DNA of 64,000 bases from the NCBI RefSeq assembly GCF_003013405.1, contig NZ_PXZL01000013.1:473343-537342 (forward strand), given 5' to 3'. A program made the position numbers and the translations under genes. This DNA comes from Brevibacillus formosus (GTDB lineage: Bacteria; Bacillota; Bacilli; Brevibacillales; Brevibacillaceae). Below the pieces are notes generated by a model. That model saw only the letters and a list, made by a program, of their open reading frames with translations, was not told the DNA's origin and did not search any database. Each line of letters opens with the position of its first letter. Position 1 is the first letter of the stretch. This document shows positions 16,741 to 26,220 of the stretch, piece by piece.

Positions 16741-17643
16741 GTGACGAAACGAGATTGGGTAATGAAGTCAACAGTAGCAGTCATGCTGAGTACGTCCCTG
16801 TTAATGGGTGGTCAAGTTGGAGTAGTGGCCGCTAAGACACAAGATTCAAAACAATCAGAGGTTGCGAATATTGCTACTTCTCTGATTGGGAAGGATTACC
16901 AGTACAAAGCAAAGGGACCGAAGCAATTCGGATCAGCGGAGCTGGCTACGTATACGTACAAACAAGTAGGGATTTCCATCGGGAGCACAATCTCTAGCCT
17001 GTACAAGACTGGGACGAAAGTATCCGAAAAAAGCGTGGAGCCAGGGGATTTGGTATTCTTCGCCTCCAGCGGAAGCGGCAGCCCAACTTTTATGGGAATA
17101 TACATAGGCGGTGACCAATTCGTCTATTCTTCGCAAGGGGAAGACGAGGTAGTTTTAAAAACATATTCGGAGTACAGTGACAAATTTGTAGGAGCTCGTC
17201 GTATTCTTGAGGAAACAGACTCTTCTGAGACTCCTAGCAAGCCAGAACCGCCAGTCAGCAATATTGCTGATCAAGTGATCAAAAATGGCGAAAAATATTT
17301 GGGCACAAAGTACAAATACGGTTCCAGCAGCAGCACAACCAAAACGTTCGACTGCTCTTCCTTTACACAACGCGTGTTTAAAGAAGCGGGCATTACACTG
17401 CCGCGCGATTCCCGCCAGCAATCTACTGTAGGGAAAACCGTTTCCAAAAATGATCTGCAAAAAGGCGATCTGGTTTTCATGAAGGCATCTGTCAACAGCT
17501 CTTCTGACCGCATCACACACGTTGCGATTTACGCGGGTAACGGGAAAATTTTGCACACGTATGGCAGTCCGGGTGTGACTTACTCCAAGTATGATGGGAC
17601 AAACTGGGAGAAGCGTGTGGTAAAAGCCAAGCGCGTTCTTTAA
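16741..17643 (+). CDS. Secreted protein with one degenerate and one intact NlpC/P60 domain
   Basis: The 300-residue protein has a signal peptide (about 1-32, ending VVAAKT). It carries two tandem NlpC/P60 domains joined by a Pro/Glu linker near residue 160. Domain 2 is intact (Cys205 in FDCSSF, His in THVAIYAG). Domain 1 has FGSAEL where the family has FDCSGF (Ser at the Cys position, residue 65) and TFMGIYIG in place of the histidine motif, so it should be inactive. It probably cuts peptidoglycan, with domain 1 as a binding or regulatory module. The GTG start follows AAGGAGG. Confidence 0.88.
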   Translation: MTKRDWVMKSTVAVMLSTSLLMGGQVGVVAAKTQDSKQSEVANIATSLIGKDYQYKAKGPKQFGSAELATYTYKQVGISIGSTISSLYKTGTKVSEKSVEPGDLVFFASSGSGSPTFMGIYIGGDQFVYSSQGEDEVVLKTYSEYSDKFVGARRILEETDSSETPSKPEPPVSNIADQVIKNGEKYLGTKYKYGSSSSTTKTFDCSSFTQRVFKEAGITLPRDSRQQSTVGKTVSKNDLQKGDLVFMKASVNSSSDRITHVAIYAGNGKILHTYGSPGVTYSKYDGTNWEKRVVKAKRVL

Positions 17644-17667
17644 TCAGACAAGCCCTATATGGTTACT

Positions 17668-17700
17668 TAGCTCTCGTGCGTTCGCATGGGAGCTTTTTGT
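17668..17700 (+). terminator. Terminator after the double NlpC/P60 gene
   Basis: AGCTC / GAGCT with inner TGCG/CGCA stem, followed by TTTTT. Confidence 0.75.
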
Positions 17701-17847
17701 ATGATGCTTCTGTATAAATAGAGACGCTTGTTCGTTCAAATCGTTTCGCGTCAATTATTGGAAATGATCCTTTCGCAGAAAAATAGAGAATGAAATATGT
17801 TGTAATATTTAGAATTATACATATAATAAAACTGAGAGGTGATTCAG

Positions 17848-18453
17848 GTGTCAGAAAATAGTCAGACTACCCCTGTTTTGACCAAGAAAGGACAGGAAAC
17901 CCGCAAAAAAATACTGGATGCCGCTGAGCATGTGTTTGGCGAGCTGGGTTATTATGATGCATCTATCGTCTTGATCACACAGCATGCACAGGTGTCCCAA
18001 GGAACGTTTTACAATTATTTCGAGTCGAAGAAAGCGATCTATGATGAATTGATTAGGCAGTTGAGCAGAGAGCTTCGTTCGACGATCAAAGAAGCGATCA
18101 TGGGAGCAACCACGCAAGAAGAGAATTTGCGCCTAGGATTTCTCGCCTTTTTTCGTTGGATCAAACATCATCGCAACATGTACAGCATTATTCAACAGGC
18201 TGCGCTCGTCGACCAGGAGCTGTATCGCTGGTATTACGCCAAATTGGCAGCGGGGTACGTACGAAGTTTGAAGAACGCCATGAACGAAGGTGCGTTTCGA
18301 GAGATGGATCATGAGACGCTGGCTTATTCTCTCATGTCGATTGGACAATTCATCGGGATGCGTTGGGTTTACTGGGAAAATGAAGACGTACCGGAAGAGG
18401 TGTTAGAAACAGCCATGTCAATGATTATGAAAGGGATTGCTGCCAAGCCGTAA
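17848..18453 (+). CDS. TetR/AcrR-family transcriptional regulator
   Basis: The 201-residue protein has an N-terminal TetR helix-turn-helix (TRKKILDAAEHVFGELGYYDAS, then VSQGTFYNYFESKKAIYDEL). GTG 17848 is 8 bases after AGAGG. It directly precedes an acyl-CoA ligase/MaoC/KASIII-like/ABC-importer series read in the same direction and is likely its local, acyl-CoA- or carboxylate-responsive repressor (inference from position). Confidence 0.9.
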   Translation: MSENSQTTPVLTKKGQETRKKILDAAEHVFGELGYYDASIVLITQHAQVSQGTFYNYFESKKAIYDELIRQLSRELRSTIKEAIMGATTQEENLRLGFLAFFRWIKHHRNMYSIIQQAALVDQELYRWYYAKLAAGYVRSLKNAMNEGAFREMDHETLAYSLMSIGQFIGMRWVYWENEDVPEEVLETAMSMIMKGIAAKP

Positions 18454-18486
18454 CCGATCCATTTTATAGGCAAAGGAGTAGAGTTC

Positions 18487-20013
18487 ATGCACGGAATTGC
18501 TTATTGGATTGAAAAGCGAGCCCGAATCACTCCGACGCGGATCGCAGTGATTGCCAACGATCAATCACTTACGTATCAAGAAATGAATGAACAGATCCAA
18601 CATCTTGCCAATTATTTACGCTATGAGCTACAGGTCAAAAAAGGGGACCGGATCGGCATTTTGTCCCAAAACAGTTTGGAGTATGTGCTTCTGCTGTTTG
18701 CCATCGCCAAACTCGGTGCGATTGCTGTCCCCTTTAATATCCGCTTGACCCCTGCAGAATTAGACTATCAGTTTGAGGATAGTGGTATTCGCGTGTTATG
18801 TGCCCAGCCCCAGTTCGCTCCCACCATTGAGTTGATTAAGGCGAAGGCCAATGTCGCGCACATGATATGGCTGGAACCGGGAGAACTTCCTTGGAGCCAG
18901 GATGGCCCGAGTGAGTCATCCCAGCACACTAGGACCGATGCAGATGATGGCAGTGGAGATGATCCATACATCATTTGCTATACATCAGGAACGACAGGTA
19001 AGCCTAAAGGAGCAGTGCTCACCCAAGAAAATATGTTTTGGAACTCCGTTCACAATGTAGCCGCGCTTGATCTCACCTCAGAAGACTGCTCGATTGTCTT
19101 ATTGCCACTCTTTCATATCGGGGGAATCGGACTGTTTGCCTTCCCTACATGGCTTGCTGGTGGACGCGTCGTTGTCGCCGGGAAGTTCGACCCTGATAAA
19201 GCGATTCAACTAATCGAAACGCACCGAGTCACCATCGTGATGGGTGTGCCCGCCATCCATGAAGCCATTCGTCAAAGCCCTTTATTTGCGACCACATCAT
19301 TCGATTCCGTCCGTTGGTTTTACAACGGCGGCGCTCCATGCCCCAAGGAACTCATCCAGCATTTTCAGGAGCGAGGCCTCCCTTTTGGACAAGGATACGG
19401 CCTAACAGAAACATCCCCCACTGTGTTTATGATTGCGAAGGAAGATGCGAGAAGAAAAGCCGGCTCAATCGGCAAGCCCGTCATGTTTTGCGAAGTTCGC
19501 CTGATCTCGGATGACGGAAAAGACGTGGGTCAGGGCGAAATCGGAGAATTGCTTGTCAAAGGTCCAAATGTGATGAAGGAATACTGGAACAGACCAGAAG
19601 AAACAGCCAAGACCATCCGCGATGGGTGGCTGTACACAGGGGATTTGGCACGTTTTGATGAAGAAGGGTTCACCTATATCGTAGGAAGGCGCAAAGACAT
19701 GATTATCTCAGGCGGGGAGAACATTTATCCGCTGGAGCTGGAACAGGTCATCGGCGAGCTGGATGGTGTTCAGGAAGCCGCAGTCGTTGGTGTACCCGAT
19801 GAAAAATGGGGAGAGGTCGCGAAGGCGTTTATCGTGCCCAAATCAGGTGCAGTCATCACGGAAGCACACATCAAAGCGCACTGTGAGCAAAGACTGGCGA
19901 AGTATAAAATCCCGAAGTCATTTGTGTTTTTAACTGAGCTGCCACGCAATGCAACAGGGAAAATTATCAAGCAAGCATTGACCAGGTTGAAGACAGATTC
20001 CATTACACAATGA
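18487..20013 (+). CDS. Acyl-CoA synthetase (AMP-forming, fatty-acid-CoA ligase type)
   Basis: The 508-residue ANL-superfamily enzyme has the AMP/P-loop motif CYTSGTTGKPKGAV, the QGYGLTETSP core, the hinge/adenylate-binding YTGDLARFDEEG and the C-terminal catalytic lysine in PRNATGKIIK. It activates a carboxylic acid with ATP and CoA. It resembles medium/long-chain and menE-like ligases; chain length cannot be read. Gap to MaoC gene is about 10 bases, so cotranscribed. Confidence 0.92.
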   Translation: MHGIAYWIEKRARITPTRIAVIANDQSLTYQEMNEQIQHLANYLRYELQVKKGDRIGILSQNSLEYVLLLFAIAKLGAIAVPFNIRLTPAELDYQFEDSGIRVLCAQPQFAPTIELIKAKANVAHMIWLEPGELPWSQDGPSESSQHTRTDADDGSGDDPYIICYTSGTTGKPKGAVLTQENMFWNSVHNVAALDLTSEDCSIVLLPLFHIGGIGLFAFPTWLAGGRVVVAGKFDPDKAIQLIETHRVTIVMGVPAIHEAIRQSPLFATTSFDSVRWFYNGGAPCPKELIQHFQERGLPFGQGYGLTETSPTVFMIAKEDARRKAGSIGKPVMFCEVRLISDDGKDVGQGEIGELLVKGPNVMKEYWNRPEETAKTIRDGWLYTGDLARFDEEGFTYIVGRRKDMIISGGENIYPLELEQVIGELDGVQEAAVVGVPDEKWGEVAKAFIVPKSGAVITEAHIKAHCEQRLAKYKIPKSFVFLTELPRNATGKIIKQALTRLKTDSITQ

Positions 20014-20023
20014 GGTGATTCAC

Positions 20024-20440
20024 ATGGCGAGATTTGCAATAGGGGAGCAAGCATCTTTTAGCAGAACGATTACGGAAACAGATATCGTTCTATTTGCAGG
20101 AATGAGTGGGGATTACAATCCGGTGCATATCGACCAACAGTACGCAAAAGACACGCGATTCGGCCAGCGTATCTCACATGGACTGTTGACGGCGAGCATG
20201 TTGTCCAGATTGCTCGGGATGCAGCTGCCTGGCATCGGTTCCATTTACAAAGACCAGACCATTCAGTTTACAGCTCCGGTATTGATCGGAGACACGATCA
20301 CCGCGACCGCCACTGTGCTGGAGTATCAAGAAGAGCGTGGCATCATCCGATTGCTTACGGAATGTACGAATCAGCGTGGAAAAGTAGTTCTGACTGGAAC
20401 AGCGACGATGCTCGTACCGAAGGAAGGAGCGAAAGTATGA
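20024..20440 (+). CDS. MaoC-like (R)-hydratase / dehydratase
   Basis: The 138-residue hotdog-fold protein has the hydratase 2 signature FAGMSGDYNPVHID followed by RISHGLL, which supplies the catalytic Asp and His. It would add or remove water on an enoyl-CoA/3-hydroxyacyl-CoA. ATG 20024 follows TGAGGTGATT. It overlaps the next start by 4 bases, which indicates coupling with the KASIII-like gene. Confidence 0.9.
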   Translation: MARFAIGEQASFSRTITETDIVLFAGMSGDYNPVHIDQQYAKDTRFGQRISHGLLTASMLSRLLGMQLPGIGSIYKDQTIQFTAPVLIGDTITATATVLEYQEERGIIRLLTECTNQRGKVVLTGTATMLVPKEGAKV

Positions 20441-21483
20441 ATCATCTTGAAGCGAATACGATCCACGACCAGACCATCGGAGTGGAAGCGACGTCCGTAT
20501 TTTTTCCTGAGGGAGTAGAAACAGCTGAATGTTTGGCTGAAAAAACAGGAATCCCCGCACGAATTATTATCGAAAAATTCGGTCTATATCAAAAGCATGT
20601 CGCAGATGACACCCTTCATGCATCAGACCTCGCTGTGCTCGCTGCCCAACAGCTGACCGGCTCGGTGATCGATCCATCTGAGATAGACGTGATTATTTAC
20701 TTTGGCAGCCCGCACAAAGATTACTATGTATGGTCCAGCGCACCAAAGATTACATACGAACTAAAAGCGACAAACGCATACGGTTTCGAGATGATGAACG
20801 TCAGCTCGTGCTTTCCAATCGCCTTGAAGGTTGCCAAAGATATGCTAACGGCAGATGCATCCATTGAAAACATCTTGTTGGTTGCTGGCTGTAAAGAATC
20901 ACAAATCGTCGATTACGACAATCCTCGCTCACGCTTCATGTTTAATTTTGCAGATGGGGGGACAGCGGCTCTCGTAAAGCGCGGTGCTACTAAGAGCAGA
21001 ATTCTCCATAGCTGTGTCATCACGGATGGTTCTTTTCACGATGATGTAAGGGTACCTGCAGGCGGTTCGAGGCACAAACCTAGTCATGAAACGGTGGAAA
21101 ACAGACTCCATTACATCGATGTGCCGAATCCGAGCGATATGAAAGAACGACTTGATCCCATCTCGATACCAAACTTTGTCCATGTCGTAGAGAAGGCATT
21201 GGCAAAAAGCAATCGATCCCTGCATGATTTGAAGCTGCTGCTTCCCTTGCACACAAAGCGTTCGATGTTCTTGGAGCTGTTGGAACGTCTGCAGCTGAGC
21301 GAGGAGCAGGCCGTTTATCTCGATCATTACGGGCATTTGTCTGCACTAGATCCCTGTATTGGACTGCATGTCGCACAGCAAGAGGGACGTCTTGCCCCAG
21401 GAGATATTGTCGTAGCTGTCAGTGCTGGAACTGGATATACGTGGGCTGCAACTGTACTGGAATGGCTAGCCGAATCGCAATGA
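20437..21483 (+). CDS. KASIII-like (FabH-related) condensing enzyme, divergent
   Basis: The 348-residue thiolase-fold protein has the nucleophile Cys125 in NVSSCFP. In FabH the other triad residues sit in HQANR and YGNTSAAS; here the aligned segments read LHTKRS (His272) and YGHLSALD (His300), so the usual Asn is a His. It belongs to the beta-ketoacyl-synthase III family, but the altered triad leaves open whether it condenses, transfers or hydrolyses acyl groups. Coupled by overlap to the MaoC gene. Confidence 0.8.
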   Translation: MNHLEANTIHDQTIGVEATSVFFPEGVETAECLAEKTGIPARIIIEKFGLYQKHVADDTLHASDLAVLAAQQLTGSVIDPSEIDVIIYFGSPHKDYYVWSSAPKITYELKATNAYGFEMMNVSSCFPIALKVAKDMLTADASIENILLVAGCKESQIVDYDNPRSRFMFNFADGGTAALVKRGATKSRILHSCVITDGSFHDDVRVPAGGSRHKPSHETVENRLHYIDVPNPSDMKERLDPISIPNFVHVVEKALAKSNRSLHDLKLLLPLHTKRSMFLELLERLQLSEEQAVYLDHYGHLSALDPCIGLHVAQQEGRLAPGDIVVAVSAGTGYTWAATVLEWLAESQ

Positions 21484-21511
21484 ACATTTTGACTTTCGAG
21501 GAGGGACTGGC

Positions 21512-22720
21512 GTGAAAAAAAGAGGATGGAAAATGTTGCTCCCGCTAGCGATGTCTGTCGTGCTTGCTGTTGGCTGCAGCCAAAATGAAAGCGCTTCATC
21601 TGGCGGCGGCAATACGATCAAGGTGGGCGTACTCGCATCACTCACGGGACCATTGGAGAGCTACGGCAAGCAGACGGCAAGAGGTTTTGAGCTCGGACTC
21701 GATTATGCAACGGAAGGCAAGCGAGAGATCGCTGGCAAAAAGATCGAGTTTGTCGTGGAGGATACGGAGACGAAGCCTGATGTCGCCGTCCAAAAAGCGA
21801 CGAAGCTCCTAGAAACTGACAAGGTAGATTTTCTTGTAGGCTCTTCCAGTTCAGGCGATACACTAGCTGTCCTTCCTCTGGCAGAGGAGTACAAAAAAAT
21901 CATGGTCGTAGAGCCGGCTGTAGCAGATAGTATCACCGGGAAAAACTGGAACAAATACATTTTTCGCACAGGTCGAAATTCTTCACAGGACGCAGTAGCA
22001 GGCGCTGCGGCAATCGCTTCCAAAGGAACAAAGATTGCGACGATGGCTCAAGACAGCGCCTACGGTCGAGAAGGGATCGAAGCCTTTAAGACCGCTGCTG
22101 AAAAATTAGGGGCAGTCATCATCGAAGAGCAATACGTGGATACGAACACGACTGATTTTACAGCCAACATCCAAAAAATCATTAGCGCCAAACCCGACTA
22201 TGTGTTCATCACGTGGGCAGGCTCGAACTCCCCGTGGAAACAGCTGCAAGACATGCAGGTTCAGCAAAAAGGCATCAAGGTATCTACGGGAGCACCTGAT
22301 ATCGCCGCTTTGAAAACAATGGAGGCAATGATCGGGATGGAAGGCTTCTCGGTGTATTACCATTCGCTCCCGAAAACGAAAATGAACGACTGGCTCATCG
22401 ATGAGCACAAGAAGCGTTTTCAAGGCGAGATTCCAGATTTATTTACGGCAGGCGGGATGACGGCAGCCGTAGCGATTGTGGAAGCATTGAAAAAGACGAA
22501 CGCCGATACAGATTCGGAGAAGCTGATTGCTGCGATGGAAGGGATGACCTTTGATACGCCGAAGGGCCAGATGCAGTTCCGGGTGGAGGACCATCAGGCA
22601 CTGCAAACATTATACGCGATCAAGCTCGAGAAAAAAGACGGAGTCGATCATCCGGTACCTGTGCTCGTTCGAGAGATGACGATGGAAGAGACAGCACCAC
22701 CTGTCAGGAACCAGAAGTAG
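21512..22720 (+). CDS. ABC importer substrate-binding lipoprotein (LIV type)
   Basis: The 402-residue protein has a lipoprotein signal ending in the lipobox VLAVGCSQ (Cys22), followed by a Ser/Gly linker and a periplasmic-binding type I fold (KVGVLASLTGPLESYGKQ, VGSSSSGDTLAV, AQDSAYGREG). These bind branched amino acids, short amides or aromatic/aliphatic carboxylates. The GTG start follows GGAGGGA. Given the acyl-CoA ligases around it, a carboxylate is a reasonable guess. Confidence 0.9.
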   Translation: MKKRGWKMLLPLAMSVVLAVGCSQNESASSGGGNTIKVGVLASLTGPLESYGKQTARGFELGLDYATEGKREIAGKKIEFVVEDTETKPDVAVQKATKLLETDKVDFLVGSSSSGDTLAVLPLAEEYKKIMVVEPAVADSITGKNWNKYIFRTGRNSSQDAVAGAAAIASKGTKIATMAQDSAYGREGIEAFKTAAEKLGAVIIEEQYVDTNTTDFTANIQKIISAKPDYVFITWAGSNSPWKQLQDMQVQQKGIKVSTGAPDIAALKTMEAMIGMEGFSVYYHSLPKTKMNDWLIDEHKKRFQGEIPDLFTAGGMTAAVAIVEALKKTNADTDSEKLIAAMEGMTFDTPKGQMQFRVEDHQALQTLYAIKLEKKDGVDHPVPVLVREMTMEETAPPVRNQK

Positions 22721-22732
22721 AGGAGGTGTGTG

Positions 22733-23503
22733 ATGAATTACTTGTTGGAAACGGTTGACCTCAGCGTAGCATTCGGGGAGCAAACAGTCTTAAACAAGGT
22801 ATCGCTACGCATACCGAAGCAACGATTTACCTCGATCATCGGACCGAATGGAGCTGGAAAGACGACGTTGTTTAACTTGTTAAGCGGACAGCTTACTCCC
22901 TCGCAAGGAAAAATCAAATACAAGGGGCAAGATATTACACACTTGCCCCCAGCAGCACGAACGAGATTGGGTATTGGCCGATCGTTTCAATTGACGAACT
23001 TATTTCCCAAGCTAACGGTACGGGAAAATATTCGATTAGCAGTGCAAGCCGCACAGGGAGTTCGGTTTCGTCTATGGATTTCCCAGGCAGATCAGATGCG
23101 ACAGGCTGAGGAAGTTGAGCGATTGCTGCATCTCGTATTGCTGGAGAAAAAAGCGGATGTGCTGGCAAGCCTACTGGCGCACGGGGAGAAACGAAAGCTG
23201 GAGCTGGCCATGCTCCTTGGACTGCGTCCGGATGTTCTTTTGCTCGACGAACCGACTGCGGGGATTTCGTTGGAGGAAGTCCCAGCTGTATTGAGGGTGA
23301 TCGAATCAATAAAGGACAGCAATTCGTGCACGATCATCCTAATCGAACACAAGATGGACATGGTCAAATCACTCTCCGATCACATGGTTGTTCTGTTTCA
23401 TGGAGAGCTATTGGCAGAGGGGACACCGACTGACATGATGCGAAATGAACAGGTGCAGTCTGCCTACTTGGGAGGGTTGTATAAGCATGATGCTGCAACT
23501 TGA
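22733..23503 (+). CDS. ABC importer ATPase, LivG type
   Basis: The 256-residue ATPase has Walker A GPNGAGKT, Q-loop SFQLTNLF and Walker B VLLLDEPTAGIS. The signature region reads LLAHGEKRKLE, the degenerate LAHGEKR form usual for LivG. ATG 22733 follows GGAGGTG. It overlaps livF by 17 bases. Confidence 0.9.
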   Translation: MNYLLETVDLSVAFGEQTVLNKVSLRIPKQRFTSIIGPNGAGKTTLFNLLSGQLTPSQGKIKYKGQDITHLPPAARTRLGIGRSFQLTNLFPKLTVRENIRLAVQAAQGVRFRLWISQADQMRQAEEVERLLHLVLLEKKADVLASLLAHGEKRKLELAMLLGLRPDVLLLDEPTAGISLEEVPAVLRVIESIKDSNSCTIILIEHKMDMVKSLSDHMVVLFHGELLAEGTPTDMMRNEQVQSAYLGGLYKHDAAT

Positions 23504-24188
23504 TCAGATTGAAACATACCTCGACCAGTTTCACATCTTGCAGGGTGTCTCACTATCCGTGCAAGCCGGCAGTATTACCGTGCTGTTTGGACGAAACGGC
23601 GCTGGCAAAACAACGACGCTTCGTTCCATCATGGGGCTGGCCCCGATCCGTCATGGCCAAATTCGCTATCGAGGAGAAGAAATCGGACATTTGCCGACCT
23701 ACTCCATCGCGCGTAAGGGGATTGGCTATGTACCGGAGAATCAAGGGATTTTTCATGATTTTACGGTAGAAGAGACGTTTCGGCTCGCCATGCAAAAAAA
23801 TGACGACGAACAAAAAGAAAAGCTCGCGTGGATGCTGGATCTATTCCCTGACCTGCGTCACTACTGGAAAAAGAAAAGTGGGCACTTAAGCGGTGGTCAA
23901 AAGCAAATGCTGGCGATTGCACGAGCTTATGTGAACAGCAACGGACTCTTGTTAATTGACGAGCCGAGCAAGGGACTGGCGCCCATCATGGTTGAAAAGC
24001 TCATGTTCCACATCGAATCGATGAAGCAAAAAACGACCGTGCTTTTAGTTGAGCAAAATTTTATGATGGCGAGCATGATCGGCGAGCAGTACTACTTGAT
24101 GGATGAAGGGAAAATTGTCCGCGGTGGCGCGATGCAGGAGTTGAAGGATGATGCAGATACGCGACAAAAATATTTGGGCATTGCCTGA
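23487..24188 (+). CDS. ABC importer ATPase, LivF type
   Basis: The 233-residue ATPase has Walker A GRNGAGKT, signature LSGGQKQML and Walker B LLIDEPSKGLAP (the KGLAP form typical of LivF). ATG 23487 is 10 bases after GGAGGG inside the end of livG. Partner of the preceding ATPase. Confidence 0.9.
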   Translation: MMLQLDQIETYLDQFHILQGVSLSVQAGSITVLFGRNGAGKTTTLRSIMGLAPIRHGQIRYRGEEIGHLPTYSIARKGIGYVPENQGIFHDFTVEETFRLAMQKNDDEQKEKLAWMLDLFPDLRHYWKKKSGHLSGGQKQMLAIARAYVNSNGLLLIDEPSKGLAPIMVEKLMFHIESMKQKTTVLLVEQNFMMASMIGEQYYLMDEGKIVRGGAMQELKDDADTRQKYLGIA

Positions 24189-24215
24189 GCGAATAACGGG
24201 GAGGGGGAGAATGAA

Positions 24216-25076
24216 ATGGATGTCGCGATTAATCTGCTTGTAAATGGACTGGCGACAGGCATACTCATTTTCTTGCTCGCTTCCGGGCTCACGTTGATCT
24301 TTGGCTTAATGAGTGTGTTGAATTTTGCCCACGGTGGATTATTTGCCTGGGGAGCCTTTGCTGGTGTATGGCTTTTCGGATTGACGGATAGCTTTCTTCT
24401 GGCCATCGCAGGTGCTGTCGTCATTGGGATGCTGCTCGGTTTCGTGTTAGAGCGCGTGCTGATCCGTCCCGTGTATGGTGATCATATTCAGCAACTGCTC
24501 GTGACACTGGGCGGGATGCTCGTGATCAGTGAATTGCTCAAGGTGTTTTGGAGCCCCAATCCCATTCGGGCAGTTTTACCAGATTATTTGCAAGGTAGCA
24601 TTGAGCTTGGTGACATCATACTGATCACTTATCGCTTGTTTGTCATCGCAGTGGGAGTAGTTGTGTACGCCGGGTTGCACCTGTTATTGACAAGAACCAG
24701 AGTAGGCTTGATCGTCCGAGCGGGCGTGATCGATAAGGAAATGGTGCAGGCACTCGGCATCAATATTAAACAAGTGTTTACCTTTGTCTTTTTGCTGGGG
24801 GCAGGTATGGCTGCGCTAGGAGGAAGTCTCTTGGCACCGTATTCTGGGGTTATTTTTGCGGAAATGGGTATGCAATATGCGATTCTGGCATTCATCGTCG
24901 TTATTGTCGGTGGGATGGGAAGCGTTCAAGGCTCTATGATTGCGGCGCTTTTAGTAGGGGTGCTTGGCTCGTTTATGGCTTACTTCGTTCCAGAGCTTTC
25001 ACTGGCAGTGAATATGCTGCTGATGTTGGCAGTTCTGCTTATCAAACCATCCGGCCTGTTTGGAGCGAAGGGGTGA
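24216..25076 (+). CDS. ABC importer permease, LivH type
   Basis: The 286-residue membrane protein has about eight hydrophobic segments. The opening LLVNGLATGILIFLLASGLT and LSVLNFAHGGLFAWGAF match LivH. The C-terminal part contains the GGMGSVQGSMIAA loop. ATG follows GGGGGAGAA. Confidence 0.9.
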   Translation: MDVAINLLVNGLATGILIFLLASGLTLIFGLMSVLNFAHGGLFAWGAFAGVWLFGLTDSFLLAIAGAVVIGMLLGFVLERVLIRPVYGDHIQQLLVTLGGMLVISELLKVFWSPNPIRAVLPDYLQGSIELGDIILITYRLFVIAVGVVVYAGLHLLLTRTRVGLIVRAGVIDKEMVQALGINIKQVFTFVFLLGAGMAALGGSLLAPYSGVIFAEMGMQYAILAFIVVIVGGMGSVQGSMIAALLVGVLGSFMAYFVPELSLAVNMLLMLAVLLIKPSGLFGAKG

Positions 25077-25083
25077 TCATGCG

Positions 25084-26091
25084 TTGACTACATCCGGATT
25101 GTTGAGCCATCGTTTTATTCTGTTTGTGTTTTTGTCTTTGGCGGTCTTGCCGTTTCTTTCAGACTCCAGGAGCATGTACATCTTGTTCACCCAAATCTTT
25201 ATCTTTGCGATTTTTGCGATGAGCTTTGATTTGTTGCTCGGCTATACGGGGATCGTCTCATTCGGACACTGTATGTTTTTCGGAATAGGTGCGTACTCCG
25301 TGTCTTTATTCCTGAAAAACTTTGACGCGTCGATCGGCTATTTCTTGCTTGGCGTACTCGTTGCCATCGTGCTATCTGGGATTCTCAGCTATGTAATCGG
25401 GATGCTGTCCTTGCGATTGAAAAGTCATTTTTATGCGATGCTGACCTTGGCGATTTCCCAGCTGCTATTCGTATTGGCAGAAAAATGGCGCTCGCTGACG
25501 ATGGGTGGGGATGGCTTCACCTTCCCGGTGCCCGAGCTGTTTCGGGATCGTTTGTCCTTTTACTATGTATGCCTAATCCTAATGGTCATGCTGTTCGTCA
25601 TCTTGCGGGCGTTTACGCACTCTCCACTCGGCAAGGTACTGAAAGCCATCGGTCAAAATGAACAACGTGCGGAAGCGTTAGGCTATCAAATTCTTCATTA
25701 TAAGGTAATCGTCAGTATTGTCGCTGGAGTGGTTGCTGCGATTAGTGGAGGCTTGTACGCAGTCATGCTGCGATTCGTAAACACCCAAGTGTTTTCGATT
25801 GAAACGACGCTGGATGCACTCTTGATGAGCATGATCGGTGGGCTGGGTACGCTATTTGGCTCTATTTTGGGGTCGGGGATCGTAGAGCTGGCCCATCACG
25901 GACTGACTGAGTTGGCGAAGCTTCACCCGATATTCGAGAGATGGGTCATTTTCCTTGGCTTGCTTTATATTTTGGTCGTTCTCTGCTTTCCGAGTGGAAT
26001 TGTCGGCAGCTTTCAAGAGTGGAGGGAAAAAAGAAAACAGCGTTCCGTGCAGGCTGCGACGTTCACGGAGAATGTAGAGCGATTGGAATGA
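25084..26091 (+). CDS. ABC importer permease, LivM type
   Basis: The 335-residue membrane protein has LivM hallmarks: LLLGYTGIVSFGHCMFFGIGAY and the cytoplasmic AIGQNEQRAEALGY loop. TTG 25084 is preferred because AAGGGGTG (25068-25075) lies 8 bases upstream; the longer frame begins inside livH. Last gene of the importer operon, followed by a terminator. Confidence 0.88.
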   Translation: MTTSGLLSHRFILFVFLSLAVLPFLSDSRSMYILFTQIFIFAIFAMSFDLLLGYTGIVSFGHCMFFGIGAYSVSLFLKNFDASIGYFLLGVLVAIVLSGILSYVIGMLSLRLKSHFYAMLTLAISQLLFVLAEKWRSLTMGGDGFTFPVPELFRDRLSFYYVCLILMVMLFVILRAFTHSPLGKVLKAIGQNEQRAEALGYQILHYKVIVSIVAGVVAAISGGLYAVMLRFVNTQVFSIETTLDALLMSMIGGLGTLFGSILGSGIVELAHHGLTELAKLHPIFERWVIFLGLLYILVVLCFPSGIVGSFQEWREKRKQRSVQAATFTENVERLE

Positions 26092-26100
26092 AAGAAAGGG

Positions 26101-26133
26101 AGGTCAACCCATGCAAAAGGTTGGCCTTTTTTT
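26101..26133 (+). terminator. Terminator after the LIV-type operon
   Basis: AGGTCAACC / GGTTGGCCT hairpin with one wobble pair, then TTTTTTT. Confidence 0.85.
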
Positions 26134-26220
26134 GTCCCATTTTTGTCGAAAGAAAAAGGTGAGAATTATAGTGATGTCGAATTATTATTTATCAATCTTA
26201 GAAAAGGTGGGGATGTACCT

